From Methylobacter sp015476545 (lineage in GTDB: Bacteria > Pseudomonadota > Gammaproteobacteria > Methylococcales > Methylomonadaceae), in the NCBI RefSeq assembly GCF_052162025.1, contig NZ_CP197401.1:3844001-3908000 (forward strand): a stretch of 64,000 nt of DNA. Reading direction: 5' to 3'. Under the pieces are notes generated by a model. The model was given only the letters and a program-made list of their open reading frames with translations, was not told where the DNA came from and did not search any database. Position 1 is the stretch's first letter. Each line of letters starts with the position of its first letter. The position numbers and the translations under genes were made by a program. This document shows positions 46,246 through 54,894 of this stretch, piece by piece.

Positions 46246-46998
46246 TTAAGCTAAGTCTTTTTTCAGCAGTTTAGAGAAAGCCGCAACTTCGATGTTGATA
46301 ACACCTAATACACCCAAAGCAGCCCATCCGAAGAATACGAAGCCATAGTGTAAAGGAGCAACGAAGAGCTCTTCCATAAACCAGAAAGTGTGACCCCACT
46401 CATTCAGACCAACGTTTGGCAGAATCATGAAAGGACCAATTACTGATACCATGTACTGTAATGCCAGACCTTGTTGGTATGTAGGCAGTCTTGTTTTTGC
46501 ATACAGGAATGAAGCAAAACCAGTAATGATGTAGATAGGATAGCTCAAATAGAATTCGATGATGTGGCTTGGAGTAAAGTCAGTATCACGAACGATTGTT
46601 TGGTGCCATGTACCATCTTGCTCAGTGAAGTAGCTAGCACCATAGTAAATAGCGATAGCGTACATTACCAACCATGTCCAGTGAGTGAAGTGTCTTCTTA
46701 ACTCTTCTCTTGGAGTGATTGACATCACTTTGCGGTCACGAGTTTTCCAGATGTAACCCCACAGAACTGATGCGGTGACTACTTCAAGAATCATCTCGGT
46801 GTACAGAAAGTTCATCCAATATGTTTCGAATTCAGGTGCGAATGAATCCAGACCAGCTGACCAGCCATAAATTCCTTCATACCAACGAACCCAACCGTAG
46901 AACACTATATAGAGTGCTGCTCCGAGAAACATATTTCTTTTATTTAACAGCGGTGCTTCCGCAGCATCAGCTTTCACTGATTCAGTTGTAGCTGCCAT
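46246..46998 (-). CDS. pmoC: Particulate methane monooxygenase subunit C
   Basis: First gene of the operon, 250 residues, with a soluble N-terminus (MAATTESVKADAAEAPLLNK) and about five membrane helices. The conserved acidic/histidine cluster that forms the membrane metal site is in IVRDTDFTPSHIIEFYLSYP (about residues 136-155). A TAGGAGGTA-type ribosome site precedes the ATG. The only pmo copy in this window. Confidence 0.98.
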   Translation of the reverse strand: MAATTESVKADAAEAPLLNKRNMFLGAALYIVFYGWVRWYEGIYGWSAGLDSFAPEFETYWMNFLYTEMILEVVTASVLWGYIWKTRDRKVMSITPREELRRHFTHWTWLVMYAIAIYYGASYFTEQDGTWHQTIVRDTDFTPSHIIEFYLSYPIYIITGFASFLYAKTRLPTYQQGLALQYMVSVIGPFMILPNVGLNEWGHTFWFMEELFVAPLHYGFVFFGWAALGVLGVINIEVAAFSKLLKKDLA

Positions 46999-47125
46999 TT
47001 CTACCTCCTAAAAATTATCAAATCCCCGGTTTATTAGCCGGGAGTCTATTGTTACAACTCCATTTTCTCACCCCTACTTCTAATTCTAGAATCAGGATGT
47101 CACCAAGTCTATTTAGTGAGCGCTC

Positions 47126-47153
47126 AGTCTACCAGTTCGATTACCCTTGTCAA
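47126..47153 (-). promoter_or_regulatory. Sigma-70-type promoter of pmoCAB
   Basis: On the minus strand TTGACA (47153-47148), a 16-base spacer, then TAGACT (47131-47126). This gives a start near 47119 and a leader of about 120 bases before pmoC. A consensus -35 fits the very high pmo expression known in methanotrophs. Confidence 0.75.
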
Positions 47154-47287
47154 GTCAAAAACAATTCTGAATTTTGTTTGTCTCATATTCACTTCATTCA
47201 CGATAAATTTCCTTGCTGTTAAAACTTTGATTTCTGTTAAAATTCTTGTCCATCCTTTCTATTTTTCTGATGTAACTTCTAAATCTT

Positions 47288-47746
47288 ATGAAAAAAAATC
47301 TTATCTTATTTCTGAGAAAACACCCTATTTTAGTCCTCGCCGTCGGCTTGGTTGGGCTGATATTAATTCAGCGGGAATTCATCATGCCCTTGATCTACAA
47401 AGTTATTCAGTCAGATTTATTTCTTGTTGACACCAAAGATCAAGGTAGCGCTTCCCCTATTTCCAATTCTCTTACAGATCTCGCGTTCACACACTGCAAC
47501 AGTTACATTAAATCAGAGCTCGGTTCAGATGTGACAATTAACTTTCCTGAAAAACCTATTAATGCCTGGAGCCTTGGTGATTATCAGTATGTGATTAACG
47601 CTGAAGTCGATGTAACCAGCGACTCATCTACCGCCACCAAAAGATATGTATGCCGAATTAATTACAATAATAAAGACAATGAGGAAGGTGCCGTTGATTC
47701 TGCTAACTGGTCTGTCTACGGACTGTCTGGTTTAGATGATATCTAG
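47288..47746 (+). CDS. Hypothetical membrane-anchored protein divergent from pmoC
   Basis: 152 residues. An N-terminal hydrophobic segment (about 12-28, HPILVLAVGLVGLILI) anchors a soluble part of mixed strands: DLAFTHCNSYIKSELGSDVT, GDYQYVINAEVDVTSDSS and KRYVCRINYNN. Two cysteines (C69 and about C127) could form a disulfide if the domain is periplasmic. The ATG at 47288 has no strong ribosome site. It shares a 289-base divergent region with pmoC. Family not recognised. Confidence 0.7.
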   Translation: MKKNLILFLRKHPILVLAVGLVGLILIQREFIMPLIYKVIQSDLFLVDTKDQGSASPISNSLTDLAFTHCNSYIKSELGSDVTINFPEKPINAWSLGDYQYVINAEVDVTSDSSTATKRYVCRINYNNKDNEEGAVDSANWSVYGLSGLDDI

Positions 47747-48721
47747 AACTTATTCACCTAATTTATTCTTAAATTGTCCGGATTTACACAATTTTTGCCT
47801 TTCCTTCACCGGGAAGCCTACAAGGAAGTAGGCTGTATAGGGCGACAAGGCTAAAAAGCTCCTCAACGATCGCTCCTGCTTTGCCTAAAGCAACCATTGT
47901 CAATGTTTTATTACACGCCATTTATGGCTTTATGCATTTTCTATATTCGTTCATCCCTGTAATTTAGCTGTTGCAGATGATTGCAGGACAGAAAGAGCCA
48001 AAGCAACGCAGAAAACGATTGTCGGCTAAGTGAAAAAGAGAAAAATCTAAAAAAGATGGCATCTGCTTAAAAACCACTGGAGCAACTCCTGTCGCTTTTT
48101 ATGCTTGAATAAGCTACTGGCGGCTGAAGTCGTCCTATATGCTTGCAAAAAAGCTTTATTTCGAAGCCTAATGATGCAAGTGCTTGGCAATACAATGAAA
48201 TTGTAGGCACCATCGTAATCAACGCGGACCGCATTCGTCGGCTTCTTCACTATAAACACACCGAGTCTGCCGATAGGCCGTCCGTTAATCCCCAGATCCA
48301 GGTTAGGTCCAAGAGTTTGCTGGAAAGGATCAAATCAGGACGCATCACCCTTAAGCAGAATTCCCAACCATTCGTCCGATATACTCATTTGGGCCTGTAT
48401 GAACCGAACAATTGCGCCCATGAATCCGTGAGGAATGGTATTTGCTATCAACTCTTTCGGCCCCAGAAAGAGCACCAATATTTATCTGGAATTTTTCTAT
48501 ACTCAGAATTCACTGATAACTTAAAGGCGCTATTTTGAAATCCATCAACCAGGCGATGATCTCTACTGCGATGGCCGTCTGCGACCAGCTTCCGTTTTTT
48601 ATTGCAGGCATCGAGAATAACTTTAACAGACGCTAAACTGGCGAAATACCGGTTGGATGGCGATGAACGTTTGGGATCACTGATCTTGACAACTTTTAGT
48701 GCAGATCAGTGAATTGCTGGT
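47747..48721. other. Gene-poor stretch after the pmo region
   Basis: Frames on both strands here (48047-48259 minus, 48143-48538 plus) overlap each other, lack convincing starts and look like chance frames. A short hairpin (AGCCTAC and GTAGGCT, 47817-47836) is present without a T-run. I see no recognisable gene. Confidence 0.55.
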
Positions 48722-49480
48722 TTAACCCATCTGAATAATGTGAGCGGCCCAAGGCGGCACATTTGTGAGGAAAACATGCAAACCTTGCGAGAAGCTACCA
48801 AAATTGAATCCGCTATTTTGCGCAAGAATTGCGAGACTATTTCTTGAAAACAGGCTGATGTGCCCATTGCGGGGGGATGCGTACCACCAGCTTATCCGTT
48901 GGTTGGGATAAATGTTTCCGTCTGACAACAATGTCGAAAATAATATAAGCCCATTCGAAGAAAGCAGTGAGCGCAAATTCGACATCAACTCTTGAACATC
49001 GGGAACATGCTCAAAAACTTCAAATGCAGTAATTAGTTCAAATTTTCCGAGCTGCTCAATGCTAATGTTCCTGTCTACGAAAGGATCGTAGGAAATGGAC
49101 TCCCAATTTGATTCGCGCAGGAGCTTCACGAGAAGCCCATTTCCCCCGCCATAGTCAAGATGCCTAATAGGATGAGGAAGATTGCTAAACATGGAAAGCA
49201 ACGTAGCGGCATTTGCTCGAGGCCTGGTTTCGATATAATCAGGATCCACCAAGATGTATTCACCGTTGTATATCCTTTCCTCAAACTCGTCTAACGTCCA
49301 TACGTATAGCTCTGGACTAAAACAAAAACCACACTTGCTACAGAGAGCATAGTAAACGGGAATTCCTGCAAGACTGAGAAACTTACCTCTTGCTTCCTCA
49401 CAGGATTTATTGAAGTCCACGACATCGAGTAACAAACAAGCTCCGCCGCAAACAGAACAGACTAAATTTTGTTTATCCAT
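48722..49480 (-). CDS. Class I SAM-dependent methyltransferase with an N-terminal zinc ribbon
   Basis: 252 residues. The first 60 hold CSVCGGACLLL and ALCSKCGFCFSPEL, two CxxC pairs forming a zinc ribbon. From about 95 there is a Methyltransf_23-like fold: IRHLDYGGGNGLLVKLLRES (SAM loop), YDPFV, ELITAFEVFEHVPDVQELMS and GHISLFSRNSLAILAQNSGF. This layout is common among enzymes in surface polysaccharide or sugar methylation clusters. The substrate is unknown and there is no sugar cluster around it. Confidence 0.85.
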   Translation of the reverse strand: MDKQNLVCSVCGGACLLLDVVDFNKSCEEARGKFLSLAGIPVYYALCSKCGFCFSPELYVWTLDEFEERIYNGEYILVDPDYIETRPRANAATLLSMFSNLPHPIRHLDYGGGNGLLVKLLRESNWESISYDPFVDRNISIEQLGKFELITAFEVFEHVPDVQELMSNLRSLLSSNGLILFSTLLSDGNIYPNQRISWWYASPRNGHISLFSRNSLAILAQNSGFNFGSFSQGLHVFLTNVPPWAAHIIQMG

Positions 49481-49871
49481 AGTTCGGAAGCATAAGATTC
49501 ATTTAATATTTCAGATAACACCCCATCGAGGTATTTGGATGCTCGAATACCCGATAAGAACCATCATGGTTGCCCTTTCAGCATTTAGCGGAGCCCACCA
49601 TTATTTGCAAATGGTAAGGACCACTTTTTAAGTTGATAAGCCTATCGTTCTAACTATTTGCTTAGCTAGACAGTAAAAGCACGAATAGAAATCCACTTAA
49701 AAACATGAATAATAGCCATAAAAGCATAGGAATTTAACTTGGCACGACATCAATAACTAACCATCACATCAACTCGGACTGCAACCTGTGTGTCGCCCGC
49801 ATTCAGTCGGCTACGCGGTACGTTAAATAAAGGAGAATTTGACCCCGCGCCTGTTAGATGGAGGTTTCCTT
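49481..49871. other. Intergenic stretch, no gene seen
   Basis: 391 bases between divergent genes. The frame 49410-49631 is a shadow of the methyltransferase gene. Only the GGAGG ribosome site just before 49872 is notable. Confidence 0.55.
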
Positions 49872-50858
49872 ATGAAAACAATAAAGATTGTGATCATATC
49901 GGCCATGACCATTGGCTTCATATCTTGGCTGTGGCCAAATCTGCCAAGCCCGGTAACAGAACAAACGAAGAGAGAATCTGGTGCCGCCGACTCCTCCCGG
50001 GTGTCCGCCCTACCTCATTCTGACTCTGCATCGGGCTCAGTAGTTCAAGATAAGATCCCAAACAATACCGATCAACCGGCCAATCCATCGCCCTTTTATG
50101 TTCTATTCAGATCTAACCACTTAAGCCTTGAGGCCTCCGGACATCCGCTTCAAGACATTGGGTATAAAATCGCCCAACAATCAGGGATTACTATTGTAAT
50201 GAGCGAGGCCATAGCAAATCCAACAACCACAATCCAGTTTCACGATCTTTCTATAGAGCAGGGCTTGCACCGGCTTTTTGAGAATTATGATATTTTTTTC
50301 TTTTACACCCGAGACGACGCCAAATCAGCTCGCCTGGCAACTGTTTGGGTCTATCCGCAAGGCCAAGGAAAAAAATTGGCGCCAGTTTCTCCGTCAATTG
50401 CAACGCGCGCCGATGAGAATATACAAGACATAACGGATGCAGACTCAATCAACAAGCGGGCCTCAGCTATTACCAATATGGTTGAGCAGCAAGGCAGCGC
50501 TGCAACCGAAATTGCAAAAAACGCACTGACGGACCCTGATGAACTCATCCGTATTCAAGCATTGGATGCCGCTCTGCGGGCTCAGATAGACTTGCCGCCG
50601 GATACGCTCAAAGATCTGGCTCAAAACGATGCTTCTGCGAAAATCCGCTCTATTGCCCTTGCTGGCTTGTTCGACCGCTCCGTAAACGGTTCAATCGGAA
50701 CATCTGATATCCTGGATACTCTAGCAACTGCTCAAAAAGATGACGATCCGGAAGTATCAGAACTTGCCGCACAACTCATGAAATCTCTGGAAGAGCCCTC
50801 CGCTCAGCCAAGCGAACAGGAATCCCAGGAATCTCAAGAACAAACGATGCCTCCTTAA
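49872..50858 (+). CDS. Membrane-anchored protein with an STN-like domain and HEAT-like repeats
   Basis: Start at 49872 behind GGAGG; 328 residues. An N-terminal membrane anchor (MKTIKIVIISAMTIGFISWL) is followed by a Ser/Pro-rich linker to about 85, then an STN-type segment (PLQDIGYKIAQQSGITIVMS, TTIQFHDLSIEQGLHRLFEN and YFYTRDD-like), as found at the start of secretins and TonB receptors. From about 195 to 305 come three HEAT-like helical pairs (DELIRIQALDAALRAQ, AKIRSIALAGLFDRS, DPEVSELAAQLMKSL). The tail is Ser/Gln/Glu rich. Probably periplasmic; partner unknown. Confidence 0.75.
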   Translation: MKTIKIVIISAMTIGFISWLWPNLPSPVTEQTKRESGAADSSRVSALPHSDSASGSVVQDKIPNNTDQPANPSPFYVLFRSNHLSLEASGHPLQDIGYKIAQQSGITIVMSEAIANPTTTIQFHDLSIEQGLHRLFENYDIFFFYTRDDAKSARLATVWVYPQGQGKKLAPVSPSIATRADENIQDITDADSINKRASAITNMVEQQGSAATEIAKNALTDPDELIRIQALDAALRAQIDLPPDTLKDLAQNDASAKIRSIALAGLFDRSVNGSIGTSDILDTLATAQKDDDPEVSELAAQLMKSLEEPSAQPSEQESQESQEQTMPP

Positions 50859-50865
50859 CCTGAAG

Positions 50866-51033
50866 GGATGCCGCAAGATGCCAAATAAGACTTACAGGAA
50901 CAAGGCTCGATAAGTAGCTGATCAGGAAGAGATGGATACTCAATCCGAAGATGGATACTCAATTCGAATGGATACCGCAAAACGCCGAGTAAGACTTACA
51001 GGGACAAGGCTAGATAAGTAACCGATCAGGAAG
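50866..51033. repeat. Imperfect 64-bp direct repeat with short tandem repeats between
   Basis: Copies at 50866-50929 and 50970-51033 agree over most positions and both contain TAAGACTTACAGG and CAAGGCT. Between them, GATGGATACTCAAT is repeated with the next copy 18-19 bases on. The stretch lies directly after the STN/HEAT gene and before the secreted-protein gene. Confidence 0.8.
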
Positions 51034-51087
51034 GAGAAAACTTTGATCACGCTGTTTTACTTTTTATACAACAATGAGGGTAAAAAC

Positions 51088-51609
51088 ATGAATATACGAT
51101 CAATAAATAAGAAAATGCGTTACTTAGGTAGCTTAACGGCGATCCTGGGTTTCGGGCTTATAGCCAACACGGCTAATGCCGACCTTTTATTCGCAACACA
51201 GAACAACAGCCCACAAAATGCCGCAGCAGCAAGAGATCTCGACCTCAATGGCCCGCAGGCTGGCGGTCAAACAATCACCTTTAATACATCACGCCCAAAC
51301 ACGCTGATACGCGTCATTTTTAATGCCGTTGGTGCAAGGCTAGGCAATTTTTCGGCCACGCTGGGTTCCACGATTTTTATAGATCCCGCTGGTCCAACTG
51401 GCCCAACTGTTTGCCCGCCGTCTGGCTCAAACAATGTATTCGTATCCGGCAATGGCACCCCTAATGTACTTGATGGATGGGTGAGCGCTGTTACGCAATG
51501 TACCTATACAGTTCCTACAGCCGGAGTTCATCAGCTTCGAGTCCGAATGATCCCTACTCCAGCAGGCCAATGGCAGATTGATGACATTTCTCTGGTGATT
51601 GATAGATGA
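51088..51609 (+). CDS. Secreted protein with a beta-rich mature part
   Basis: Start at 51088 (MNIRSINKKMRYLGSLTAIL); 173 residues with a signal peptide cleaved after about residue 32 (ANTANA). The mature part is rich in Asn, Gly, Thr and Pro and looks beta-sandwich-like (QTITFNTSRPNTLIRVIFNA, GVHQLRVRMIPTPAGQWQID). Two cysteines (in TVCPPSG and TQCTYTV) may form a disulfide. There is no C-terminal sorting motif. Function unknown. Confidence 0.7.
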   Translation: MNIRSINKKMRYLGSLTAILGFGLIANTANADLLFATQNNSPQNAAAARDLDLNGPQAGGQTITFNTSRPNTLIRVIFNAVGARLGNFSATLGSTIFIDPAGPTGPTVCPPSGSNNVFVSGNGTPNVLDGWVSAVTQCTYTVPTAGVHQLRVRMIPTPAGQWQIDDISLVIDR

Positions 51610-51639
51610 CAATTAAATCTTGCTGTATTTAAAGGTTCA

Positions 51640-51688
51640 GAATCTGACAGACGCTGACTTTACTAGCAGTGTCTGTCGGGTTAGATTC
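51640..51688. repeat. Long inverted repeat after the secreted-protein gene
   Basis: AATCTGACAGAC at 51640 pairs with GTCTGTC and AGATT by 51688, with a few unpaired bases and an inner GCTG/CAGT extension. It is 30 bases after the stop at 51609. There is no strong T-run, but it is a likely transcription end or 3' protecting hairpin. Confidence 0.5.
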
Positions 51689-52112
51689 AGCCTGAAAATT
51701 TTATAAAAGCTTCTCACTTGTGGATCGGATACAGCCTTACAGTTCGATTAGAAAATACAATAGATCTGCACGTAAAAGACAAGGCCGATTGGGCCGAATC
51801 TCCTCCGCCGGACAATTCGCTTCAGGCACCATGCAAGGGCTGTGTCATACCATTTTCGAGAAGCTTCCGACGTTCGCGAAATTAATGAATTTTATGAAGA
51901 AAATAATCTGGAACAGAAATCCATGAAACGGAAGGTTTATGCCCTTTTCACGACCTCTTTGTCAGTTCGCCTCGCCCAACAGCACCCGTTCGAAGCCGGG
52001 CACGTCCGCGAGAAGATTATTGCAAGGGCGACAGGTAAAGAGCGCACTCTGCCTTGTGGTGTCTCTGTATATTTCTTCCTCCTCATCGGGTATTCATATA
52101 TACTCATCAACG
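51689..52112. other. Non-coding stretch before the hydrolase gene
   Basis: Frames 51720-51926 and 51842-52279 have no recognised homology-like pattern and overlap the hydrolase frame. No RNA gene seen. Confidence 0.5.
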
Positions 52113-53048
52113 ATGCTCCACTACCGTTGTTTTTCCCTACTTATTCTTGCCACAAGCCTGCTTTTGTCGACCGCCAACAGCAATGTCTTCTGGAAACACC
52201 CATCATTCGATACGCTTGCAACCGATGCGGTAGGCCTGTCAGAAAACGACTTGGCCGGCCCTGGCCTGCAGCGGGTTGACTCCTCGCGGGTCGAAGTTCT
52301 GCATCAAGGCGAGAGTTTGGAAGTCGTGCTGTACAAACCCGCCCATCCACAACAACCGGCGCCCGCTATTGTCTTCCTGCCAGGCCGCATGGCTTCTGAC
52401 AACCAGTATGAAAGTTACGCCCGTGCACTCGCCTCCCGTGGCTTTGTCGTGGCCGTGCGCAGTTGGTATTCGCTGTTCAGAAGCGACCTCGAACTGTCCC
52501 ACGATGCGAAAGTAATCGCTGACTGGCTAGTCCAGTCTCAAGGAGTCAATCCGGAAAAAATCGGCATCGCCGGCCATTCAATGGGCGGCAAAGATGCGGT
52601 GCTTGCCGCCGCACAATACGGCGGATTTGCTGGCGTGGTGGCCATCGATCCCGACGACAACGGCAGCGTCTCGGTAGTGCACGGCCCGCTTGCCAGCCTG
52701 AAGGCCCCTTTACTGCTAATCGGCGCGGAAGTCGCTTGGCGCGCATCCAGTATCTGTGCGCCGCTAGCGACTAATTACCTGCGATTCTTCGAACGGGCGC
52801 CGACTGGAACCATCGAACTGACGCTGAGGGATGCTGACCATGTGCAGATGCTGGACGAACCGGACCGATTCGGCTACGGCATATGCCGCAGCGGCACGGC
52901 GGATTCGCGCCAAGTGCGCATCACGGCAAGGCGCGCGACTGTTGGTTTTTTCCTCCAGCATCTCCAGGGTGGACCGGCTTTGCCAATGCCGACGCCCAAC
53001 CAGGCCACCATCCGCGTGGCGCAAGCTTATCCAGTCAAGGAAAAATGA
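52113..53048 (+). CDS. Secreted alpha/beta-hydrolase (lipase or dienelactone-hydrolase-like)
   Basis: I place the start at the ATG at 52113 (MLHYRCFSLLILATSLLLST), which begins a signal peptide; the open frame runs 58 codons upstream without protein-like sequence. The 311-residue protein has the nucleophile elbow GHSMGGKD (about residue 155), an oxyanion loop VFLPGRMAS, an acid-bearing strand (LLLIGAEVAW) and a final DADHVQMLD that may hold the catalytic histidine. It resembles secreted esterases or polyester-degrading lipases. Its last 22 bases overlap the convergent acyltransferase-like gene. Confidence 0.85.
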   Translation: MLHYRCFSLLILATSLLLSTANSNVFWKHPSFDTLATDAVGLSENDLAGPGLQRVDSSRVEVLHQGESLEVVLYKPAHPQQPAPAIVFLPGRMASDNQYESYARALASRGFVVAVRSWYSLFRSDLELSHDAKVIADWLVQSQGVNPEKIGIAGHSMGGKDAVLAAAQYGGFAGVVAIDPDDNGSVSVVHGPLASLKAPLLLIGAEVAWRASSICAPLATNYLRFFERAPTGTIELTLRDADHVQMLDEPDRFGYGICRSGTADSRQVRITARRATVGFFLQHLQGGPALPMPTPNQATIRVAQAYPVKEK

Positions 53049-54013
53049 ACAGCCCGCGATAAAGCGTAAAGTTCCCTTAGCCCGATGCGAGGCGATTGGA
53101 AAAGCAGATATAAAGGCTCTCTTTGCGCCACGCGAAATTTTTCCCAGAATACCGTCTTGCCGTACTGGTGAATTAGCTTAGTCGCAAACAAGTAGTAAAG
53201 CTTGCGAGACATCCACTCAGACATGGCACTGCAACCCTCAATCCGCCCCAGTTTTTCCAGCGGCCCAACTCCCAGGCAGACCGAACCAATACCCTCTTCT
53301 CGTAGTGCCTGCAGGACAGTGACTATCATAAGTTCGTTGGTATAGAGTGGGGCAGCAGGCGTGGAAAACACGAGGTTGATCAGGCGCTGGCACTCAGTGC
53401 AGCCCACTTGCAGCATGGAGAGAAAGCCGACCACCTCGCCCGCCTGTTCGGCAATAAACCAGCGCCTGCCCACTTTATCATCGAAAAGTCGTGGCTGGCC
53501 CAGATACATCTGAGGCCCATGGCGAGCCCGCCGCCAAGCCTTGCAAGCTGCCTCTGCCTGTGCTTCCATCTGCGCATCAGGTTCCCCCAAGTACTCGCGC
53601 ACGGTCACGCTCGTTCGCCGCACATGATTGAGGTGCTGGCGCAGATGGCGGGCCTGTGGGCCTGCCTCAGGATCGTTCTGAGGATCGGCTATCAGCAGAC
53701 TGGCAAACTCCATCGAGGCATATCCGCGCTCATGGGCATAGGCTTGCATGCTGACCGTTGCAGTGACATACAAGATCGACCAGCCTTTGCCTGCGCAATA
53801 GTCTGCAAAAGCATCAGCCAAGCAGGCTTTATTTTCCGGTGCACAGATCGGATCGCCCTGCACAACAGCACACCTGCACACGAGTAAAAAGTTAATCAGC
53901 CCGTCAACGGCAGGAGTGCGAAAGGTGCTGCGCGAGGGATCCAGAGCAACGTGCGACACGGGGCCGCCATACTGCCTGACCAGGTCCACAGCGGTTGAAA
54001 GCGGTTTAGTCAT
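53027..54013 (-). CDS. DUF2156-type (lysyl-phosphatidylglycerol-synthase C-terminal) acyltransferase-like protein
   Basis: A 328-residue protein starting MTKPLSTAVDLVRQYGGPVS. The layout matches the DUF2156 domain, a double GNAT-like fold found at the C-terminus of aminoacyl-lipid transferases: STFRTPAVDGLINFLLVCRC, QGDPICAPENKACLADAFAD, GWSILYVTAT, KVGRRWFIAEQAGEVVGFLS, TNELMIVTVLQALREEGIGS and EKFRVAQREPLYLLFQSPRI. There is no membrane domain, so it is a soluble stand-alone version. It is convergent and overlapping with the hydrolase. Acceptor unknown. Confidence 0.75.
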   Translation of the reverse strand: MTKPLSTAVDLVRQYGGPVSHVALDPSRSTFRTPAVDGLINFLLVCRCAVVQGDPICAPENKACLADAFADYCAGKGWSILYVTATVSMQAYAHERGYASMEFASLLIADPQNDPEAGPQARHLRQHLNHVRRTSVTVREYLGEPDAQMEAQAEAACKAWRRARHGPQMYLGQPRLFDDKVGRRWFIAEQAGEVVGFLSMLQVGCTECQRLINLVFSTPAAPLYTNELMIVTVLQALREEGIGSVCLGVGPLEKLGRIEGCSAMSEWMSRKLYYLFATKLIHQYGKTVFWEKFRVAQREPLYLLFQSPRIGLRELYALSRAVHFSLTG

Positions 54014-54698
54014 AAGGGTGATTAAATATCGATAGCGACATTAGAGGAAACAAGAATGACATAAGTTTAAGGCGCAATGGAACAGAAAATGCACTTAATA
54101 AACATCCGAAGTTGTCTAGCTCCCATGATTAAATTGCCAAGAGTGGCAAAAATAGCGGGCAATTTTTTATGCCAGACAAATAGAAATGAGACATGGCTGA
54201 TGGCACGTACCTTAGGATTGAAGCTGTAATTCATCAAGTAGGCGCCTGGATGCTGTTTGTGTACTTCGACTCCACCATAATGAAAGCATTTGACAGTATT
54301 TCGTCTTGAATTTCTTATTCATCGCTTCGACCCTGCCGTTGAAAGTATGCCATCTTGCTTACTTGGCATAGCAGTGCATCAAGTATCTAAAGGATAGCAA
54401 AAATCATTCTGTTCTGGCTTGCTCAGGTTAATGACATTATATGAGTCATGGTGGTGTTTTCCTCATGCTGGTGGATCTGCGGAGATCTTTTTACCAACAA
54501 GTTATACCGCATCCTTCTCTAAGTCATACACCAGAAATGACTATACCTTGGTGTTGCCCTGTTAAGTGCAGATCATCAAGGGACATTTTGCGTAGTCATG
54601 TCCCTTGGACCATGACTTGAGATCTAAACTTGAGATTTTTACTTGAGGTGGGGCTAATGCGTCCCTGTTGAGTGTGTACTTAAAGACCGCATGAAATA
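54014..54698. other. Gene-free flank left of the island, with a possible transposase scrap
   Basis: 685 bases without a full gene. At 54212-54358 (minus) the frame reads HTFNGRVEAMNKKFKTKYCQ, faintly like the end of an rve-type transposase (usually NGKVERxHRT). It is too short to assign. The remainder holds nothing recognisable. Confidence 0.4.
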
Positions 54699-54744
54699 TG
54701 GAGCCAATGGCGGGATTCGAACCCGCGACCTACTGATTACGAAT
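54699..54744 (-). other. attL: displaced 3' half of tRNA-Thr
   Basis: 46 bases matching the 3' half (anticodon loop to CCA) of the complete tRNA at 63770-63845, with four differences. The four changes make two compensated base pairs of the T stem (GCGGG/CCCGC here, AGGGG/CCCCT there). No 5' half follows, so it is not a functional tRNA. Confidence 0.9.
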
Positions 54745-54827
54745 TTGAAAGCCCGTAATTGTCTACTGATTAATAAAACTTAATGAAGCTTTACGGAACA
54801 GTCGGTTAGGCGTATTATGAGCTTAAC

Positions 54828-54894
54828 GGTGCTACATGAAATTTAACGAAATTTGACCTAAAGCGTAGCACCAGCGTAGCACCGGAGTAGCACC
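54828..54894. promoter_or_regulatory. Candidate integrase arm-binding sites, left end
   Basis: TAGCACC occurs at 54866, 54877 and 54888, exactly 11 bases apart, and inverted (GGTGCTA) at 54828-54834. The last copy abuts the integrase ATG, and GGAG between the second and third copies serves as its ribosome site. The 20 bases 54864-54883 recur exactly at 63705-63724. Confidence 0.7.

Noticed and set aside
48143..48538. 131-codon plus-strand frame
   Set aside because: It overlaps another frame, begins without a ribosome site, and its sequence has no family-like pattern; too uncertain to call.
50866..51033. CRISPR-like array
   Set aside because: Only two long imperfect copies exist and no regular spacers, so it is not an array.
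51720..52279. Two overlapping frames before the hydrolase gene
   Set aside because: They overlap the hydrolase frame and show no protein-like composition.
54212..54358. Transposase fragment left of the island
   Set aside because: The resemblance to NGKVERxH is weak and the fragment is only about 48 codons, so it is mentioned but not called.
54699..54744. Second tRNA gene at the left island end
   Set aside because: Only the 3' half is present; there is no acceptor 5' strand or D arm, so it is an att remnant.
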